DNA from: Nematostella vectensis
Taxonomy: Eukaryota > Cnidaria > Anthozoa > Actiniaria > Edwardsiidae
NCBI RefSeq assembly: GCF_932526225.1
Contig: NC_064034.1
Coordinates: 808,501-872,500, forward strand
Direction: 5' to 3'
Length of the DNA: 64,000 nt
Shown here in pieces: positions 58,597 to 64,000 of this stretch. The notes below the pieces were generated by a model. That model saw only the letters and a program-made list of their open reading frames with translations. It had not been told where the DNA came from and did no database searches. The translations under genes and the position numbers were made by a program. Position 1 is the stretch's first letter, and each line of letters begins with the position of its first letter.

Positions 58597-61500
58597 TTAA
58601 TCAAAGTCGTCCGAGTTGTCATGATCGTCTTTTTGCTTGGATGGGGAACCACCGACTTGGAAAGCTGTACTCATAATCTTTGAAAGGAGACTGGCCTGGG
58701 GAATAATAACATAAATAAAGTCATTAATGCACGAACTTCAGCATTAAATATCTATTGTCCAGTTTGAACGCCATTACATGCGCTTTTGATACCTGTGTGG
58801 TGCATGCGCTTGTGGGATACTTTTGTGCTACATGCGCCTGTGGGATACCTGTGTGTCAATCTTGATTTGGGTTACCTGCGGGTCTATTCCAGGCGCCATG
58901 CCTCTAAGCTGATAAACAGTCACTTGTCCCTCGGAGTCACCCACAAGAATCGTCTGCATCTGAAGAACGAACCACCGAGTTAAACGTTAGACGAGGATAA
59001 CGTAGACTAGCTCTCGTCCGCCAATGGAATGTCACTTATTAACCAATAATTCGAAGCATCCAAACCTACCGCGGTGTTAAGGGCGAAGAGAACAGTCGTC
59101 AGCTTGCAATCTTGTACCGGGACGAAGGAAACCACTGGGTCAAGCCTGAAAATAAGCACCGGCCAAATCACTCTTGTTACACGAATCCTCTGCTTTGGAA
59201 GATTTCCAGATATGCGCGTAAAATGTTAGGAAAGGGCTTGGTGCATTTTGTCCGACAAAAGAGGCGTTACTTTTAATCAGTCTAGTTCAAAGGAGTGGAA
59301 ACCGAGAACAACAAAGAACAAGTGAATACTTCGTACTTACGTGTTGAGACTTAAGTCCCAGATCTCCACGGCGCGGTCGTTGACGCAAGCGAAGAGCGTC
59401 GCGCAGTCTGGTGACCAGCTGATATCATTCACTGATTTCTAGAAAGGAAATCAAAACTTCTTATGCAATATCCAAGGGGTTCACCGCCATGCTGCGACGA
59501 ACCAGGGTAGTAATTGGCAAAAACAATTTACTCGTACCACCCGTGCAACCATTCGATTCCTAAAAGAAGCTCAGAGAAATTAATAGAGAAAATATCTTGA
59601 GCTTATTTGAAGATAGTGGTTGACACTAACCGAGTAGATTTGAGTACCGACCGAGTAAATTCGACTACTAACCGAGTAGAGCCGAGTACTAACCGTAGAG
59701 GATAAGAAACTCATGACGGGGAACTGCCGATCGCAATGCCACAACCGAACGCTCCAGTCCGCACTGCACGTGAGAAACGCCTCTGGGTAGAGCGGATTCC
59801 ACTTTACTTGGTAGATGGGACCCTAGAACGAGAGCAGGAGAGAATATGGAGAGAACGACTTAAGGGGCCCATGAGGCGATAGCAAGGTAAGGTGGGCAAA
59901 CGTACCATCCATAATATAGCACGCAAACATCTAACATGCGCCCTACGCCTTGTGGCTGACACCAGATTCAGAGAAAATGGTGAGCGTAAATAAACATCAT
60001 GCAGACAGACCATGCTGGGTTGTGGGTTTGATTTCTAGACTTAAAATCAACGTGGTGACACAACAAGTTAATAGTCGTGCGGCAGATGTGATTCCATGCC
60101 AGCGCTGCGTGTACGCATGCGCAGTGCTGACTCAAGACGGGCAACTTACAGTCACCATAGTCGGCCCCAGGTCTCCAGCAACTTTCTATCATGTGTAAAG
60201 TAACAGGTATTAATTACGATTACAAGATATCATGTGTCAAGTAACAGGTATTATTCGAAATTACAAGATCCCATGTGTCAAGTAACAGGTATTAACCGAG
60301 ATTACAAGATATCATGTCAATTGATAGGTGTTAATCGCGATTACAAGATATCATGTGTCAAGTAACAGGTATTAACCGCGATTACAAGATATCATATGTC
60401 AATTAATAGGTGTTCATCGCGATTACAAGATATCATGTGTCAAGTAACAGGTATTAATCGAGATTACAAGATATCATATGTCAATTAATAGGTATTAATC
60501 GCGATTACAAGATATCATGTGTCAAGTAACAGGTATTAATCGCGATTACACAATATCGTGTGTCAAGTAACAGGTATTAATCGCGATTACAAGATATCAT
60601 ATGTCGATTAATAGGTATTAATCGCAATTACAAGATATCATGTGTCAAGTAACAGGTATTGATCGGGATTACAAGATATAATGTGTCAAGTAACAGGTAT
60701 TAATCGCGATTACACGATATCGTGTGTCAAGTAACAGGTATTAATCGCGATTACAGGACATCGCGTGTCAAATAACAGGTATTAATCGACATTACAAGAT
60801 ATTATGTGTCAAGTAACAGGTATTAATCGGGATTACAAGATATCATGTGTCAATCAACAGGTATTAATCGCGATTACAAGATATATTGTGTCAAGTAACA
60901 GGTATTAATCGTGATTACAAGATATCATGTGTCAATTAACAGGTATTAATCGGGATTACAAGATATCATGTGTCACGTAACAGGTATTAATCTCGATTAC
61001 AAGATATCATATGTCAATTAATAGGTATCAATCGCGATTACAAGATATCATGTGTCAATTAACAGGTATCAATCGCGATTACAAGATATCATGTGTCAAG
61101 TAACAGGTATTAATCGGGATTACAAGATATCATGTGTCACGTAACAGGTATTAATCGCGATTACAAGATATCATATGTCAATTAATAGGTATCAATCGCG
61201 ATTACAAGATATCATGTGTCAAGTAACAGGTAATAATCGGGATTACAAGATATCATGTGTCAGGTAACAGGTATTAATCGCGATTACAAGATCTCATTAA
61301 GGTGGTGTTACACGGGATAACATGCAACAAAAACTTTTCGCGATACATTGCATCGAAGAAAGCTTTTGACCGTGTAACATACCGTGCGACAACTTCCCGC
61401 GCATCAATTCACTCAGCAACACGTTGCGTGTTTTTGAACCCGCTTCAAAAACATGCATCAAAGAATGACAAATATCTGGTTATTTGTTGTAACATTTGTT

Positions 61501-63642
61501 TGGCAAAATGGATACGATACAATATATCGCGACAAGTTTTTGAGTCTAGGTGCCTTGGGCTTCCTAGACTATGTCAGCGTACGCGTCCTGCTGTCTGCCT
61601 GCCTGCGTGTACTTTCTGTGCTTTTCGCAACGCAGTATTTCTAGGTAACTTCCGGTTAAAGCTTTAGGAAGTATTAAACGCTCCGAAAAATATTTATACG
61701 TACGTTTCTGCAAGAAACTCTTCCATGTGGGTTGAGCGTGCGCATTGTCTAGTATCTGTAGTAGTAGTAATTTTGAGTCCGAAAAGAATAGGTGAAATTT
61801 TGACATGTTTAAAGTTTTTTTCAGCAAAGCTACGATAGTCTAGTGGTTAAATCAATGTGAAATCTTCACAAAGCGCAGGTTCAATATCAACCTTGTTTAT
61901 TTTTCTCGTAATTTTTTCTTTAGGTTTCTCACTTTCACTTTATTTTACTAAACATATTTTCTTATGATAAAATTCATAAGAGACACCTGTTTTTAATGAA
62001 CAATCAATTTTTCTCAATAATTATCCTAGGATTTTTCAATAATTATCCTAGGATTTTTCAATAATTTTCCTAGGATATTTGGAGGAGGGGTGGGTAAATT
62101 TTGCTCTCGCTGGTAAAAAGACACATAAGTTTACGAGATTTCACTTTTTAATCACATATTTTTGCAAAATATTGATTGCAGGCAGTTATTCAAGGCGACC
62201 CTCAAAACAAGCCCTAGCTCTCTCGCGCTGCCATTCAAAAAGTTATAAGAAAACAAACTTCTAATGACGTATTCGAATTCGCGGATAGAAACTGACTGCT
62301 CTGAAACTCAACAAAATCGCAAGCTATGCAGGCTGGTTGGCACCTAGACTCGTGTCCCCTTTGGGTCCCTATTACAAGACACCATTTGTAAAGTAACGGG
62401 GGGGGGGGCAACAGTATGTTTAAGAAAGGATGAAAATGTTACAAAATTAGTAAGTTGGATTACTACACGTATTTTTTAGCCGAAGCTTGTGGCTTTGGTC
62501 GACTTAGCAGGTATATCAATACCTAACAGATGATTATGTACTAGGTATGAATAAGATGTCTTTTATTGGAAATGCTACAACTCTCAACGAATGATTATGT
62601 ACTAGGCGTAAACAATATGTTTTATTGGGAATATCAAAACTCTGAATGGTAGAATTCGCTAACGACTGACAAATGACGACATACCAACGGTTGGTACTGA
62701 TGACCAAAAATATTAAGGTGTCAATGTATGCTGTGGTAAAATAAAACATAACTAGCCATAACCTCTTTCACGCGTGTGTATTTAAAAAGCACGCGAGGCT
62801 AACTCACCGTGTGTCACTTAAGGTAATTCCCTTGAAATAGTTCTACAACCCAGAATTTTTTTAAACTTGGCATAAACAATATTGAAGTTAAGGGCTTTCA
62901 AAAAATGTAATAAAAAAAATGGGGGTACCGACCTCGTTTTCACAACAGAGGGGCGTAGAGTTGACGCGTTTTTACTGATCGCGCAAGGAAAAATCACAAC
63001 TCTTAGTTTTCAAAAAGAGTGCCTATAGTCTTTAGATAATTAAGTTCTGTTTGTCGAGCTGCCAAAATCCGATCTCCTAAACAATAACCCGTAGTAGCTA
63101 ATGTTCAAAACAAATCACATTTTAAGAGATTGCACTAAAAGACATTGTTTTCGCCACTATTCATACGGTAAAATGCGCCATTTTGAAGTAATTTTACGGC
63201 TTTTAAGAGAAATAACAAAACTTCTACAACCCAACTTTTTTTCTTCTTTCAGTATATCATTTTTCCGTATATATTTAACTATTTGAGCAAATAAAAAATG
63301 GGGGTAACCGACTTCGTTTTTCTGTCAAAACGATTTTAAGTAAAAAACGCGTGCCTTTTGCTTTGTTTTCTTGTACAACTGTGGCGCGCGCGCGCACCTA
63401 ATACCGGAAAATTCGAACAAACAGCGCGCGCCACTATGCGCAGAAGGGGTGCGCAGTGCAATTCAAGGGAATTACCTTAACTTGACCTAACATAAGTAGC
63501 CATGGAACATCTGCATAAAACATCTTTCACGCACACGTGTATTTAAAAACTCACCGTGTGGCCATGGAAACTCTCCAGGTACTGCTCGTTATACGAACAT
63601 GAACACTTGTGAACATGCCCCTCTTCCGTCCCGGCCAGGTAT
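58597..63642 (-). CDS. DNAI4: Dynein axonemal intermediate chain 4 (WDR78), 3' part
   Basis: Six exons visible: 63642-63555, 59822-59694, 59438-59341, 59145-59070, 58959-58876 and 58695-58597 (stop TAA). The gene continues past the right edge. Phases agree at every junction. WD-repeat motifs follow the DNAI4/WDR78 order: GTEEGHVHKCSCSYNEQYLE, GHT|GPIYQVKWNPLYPEAFL, CSADWSVRLW, SVNDISWSPDCATLFACVND, RAVEIWDLSLNT|LDPVV, KLTTVLFALNT, ILVGDSEGQVTVYQLRGM and an acidic C terminus (DDHDNSDDFD). DNAI4 belongs to the WD-repeat intermediate chains of inner-arm axonemal dynein, so it marks an organism with motile cilia. DNAI1/DNAI2-type chains are possible alternatives but fit less well. Confidence 0.88.
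60195..61292. repeat. 41-bp minisatellite in a DNAI4 intron
   Basis: About 27 copies of GATTACAAGATATCATGTGT plus CAAGTAACAGGTATTAATCGC, with GATATC palindromes. It occupies the large intron between exons 63642-63555 and 59822-59694. Confidence 0.96.
61293..62765. other. DNAI4 intron, mixed repeats
   Basis: Contains GTGTTACACGGGATAACATG (about 61305), a transposon-end-like sequence whose partner I could not locate. A 23-bp triplicate around CAATAATTATCCTAGGAT lies at 62010-62077, and a G-run sits near 62398-62408. No exon was recognised. Confidence 0.4.
62822..63476. mobile_element. Non-autonomous element with TTAA target site
   Basis: Terminal inverted repeats GGTAATTCCCTTGAA and TTCAAGGGAATTACC are flanked on both sides by TTAA (62818-62821 and 63477-63480), as in piggyBac-type elements. 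The interior has two diverged copies of a TTCTACAACCCA...AAAAAATGGGGGTA...CGACYTCGTTTT unit, and a CG-rich GGCGCGCGCGCGCACC patch. It has no transposase. Confidence 0.85.
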
Positions 63643-63715
63643 CTAACGTGGCCAAACAAACGTTACAGATTGCCAATACCCAGCCTTACCCAATGACCTC
63701 CCCCCCCCAAAAGCA

Positions 63716-64000
63716 AACAAAATAAATGCCCTACCCTAGCAAACACCCAATACCCTACCCCACCCAATACACTACCCCACCCAATACACTACCCCACCCA
63801 ATACCCTACCCCACCCAATACCCTACCCCACCCAATACCCTACCCCATCCAATACCCTACCCCACCCAATAACCTGCCCCACCCAATACCCTACACCACC
63901 CAATTTCCTACACCACCCAATACCCTACCCCACCCAATATTCTACCCCACCCAATACCCTACCCCACCCAATACCCTACCCCATCCAATACATTACCCCA
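63716..64000 (+). repeat. 16-bp minisatellite running off the right edge
   Basis: About 18 copies of CCCAATACCCTACCCCA, period 16, with CACTACCCC and CATCCAATA variants. It is upstream of the DNAI4 exon at 63642-63555 in that gene's intron. Confidence 0.93.

Noticed and set aside
60144..60186. Candidate DNAI4 exon (LLETWGRLW) between GATAG and GTGACT/GTAAGT
   Set aside because: Its phase does not fit the next exon, and the true neighbouring exon was found at 63642-63555, which joins in phase and completes the expected GH-GP motif.

Overview
The window looks like metazoan nuclear DNA. It holds intron-rich, GT-AG spliced genes, an axonemal dynein chain, a spliceosomal cyclophilin, transposon relics and much tandem repeat. 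Intron density, gene content and repeat style suggest a cnidarian such as a Nematostella-like sea anemone. That organism call is inference and no alignment was run. I rebuilt the exons by hand from homology, reading frame and splice consensus, so each gene entry spans several exons listed in its evidence.

Layout. (1) 1-2943, minus: 5' part of a coiled-coil gene that runs off the left edge. (2) 3053-4314: a dispersed repeat split by a foldback transposon. (3) 4315-7845: no gene recognised. (4) 7846-12740: a 4.9 kb minisatellite, then a 62-bp satellite at 12917-13545. (5) 13655-28374, minus: a 20-exon ferric-chelate-reductase-1-like gene (signal peptide, Reeler, two DOMON domains, cytochrome b561), with many introns filled by minisatellites. 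(6) 28375-32384: no gene recognised. (7) 32540-35649, minus: a three-exon PP2C-like gene of the CG9801 family, with a possible alternative first exon at 38657-38790. (8) 41308-42907, minus: a four-exon gene for a small single-pass membrane protein, head to head with (9) PPWD1, 42935-57360, plus, 19 exons; the two start codons lie 27 bp apart. (10) 57609-58264: two abutting MITE-like elements. (11) 58597-63642, minus: 3' half of DNAI4/WDR78, continuing beyond the right edge.

The most unusual signal is how the intronic minisatellites relate to splice sites. By my coordinates tandem arrays fill more than a quarter of the window. At eight or more exon borders in FRRS1 and PPWD1 the repeat unit contains the real splice donor or acceptor plus some adjacent exon bases. 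In the PP2C-like gene a 32-bp unit repeats the last codons and stop codon. The arrays therefore appear to have grown outward from exon ends and left dozens of decoy splice motifs in one intron. I present this as a candidate undescribed phenomenon.

The genes do not form one pathway. FRRS1 is a membrane haem reductase, PPWD1 a nuclear spliceosome-associated isomerase, DNAI4 a ciliary dynein subunit and the PP2C-like protein a putative phosphatase-fold protein.
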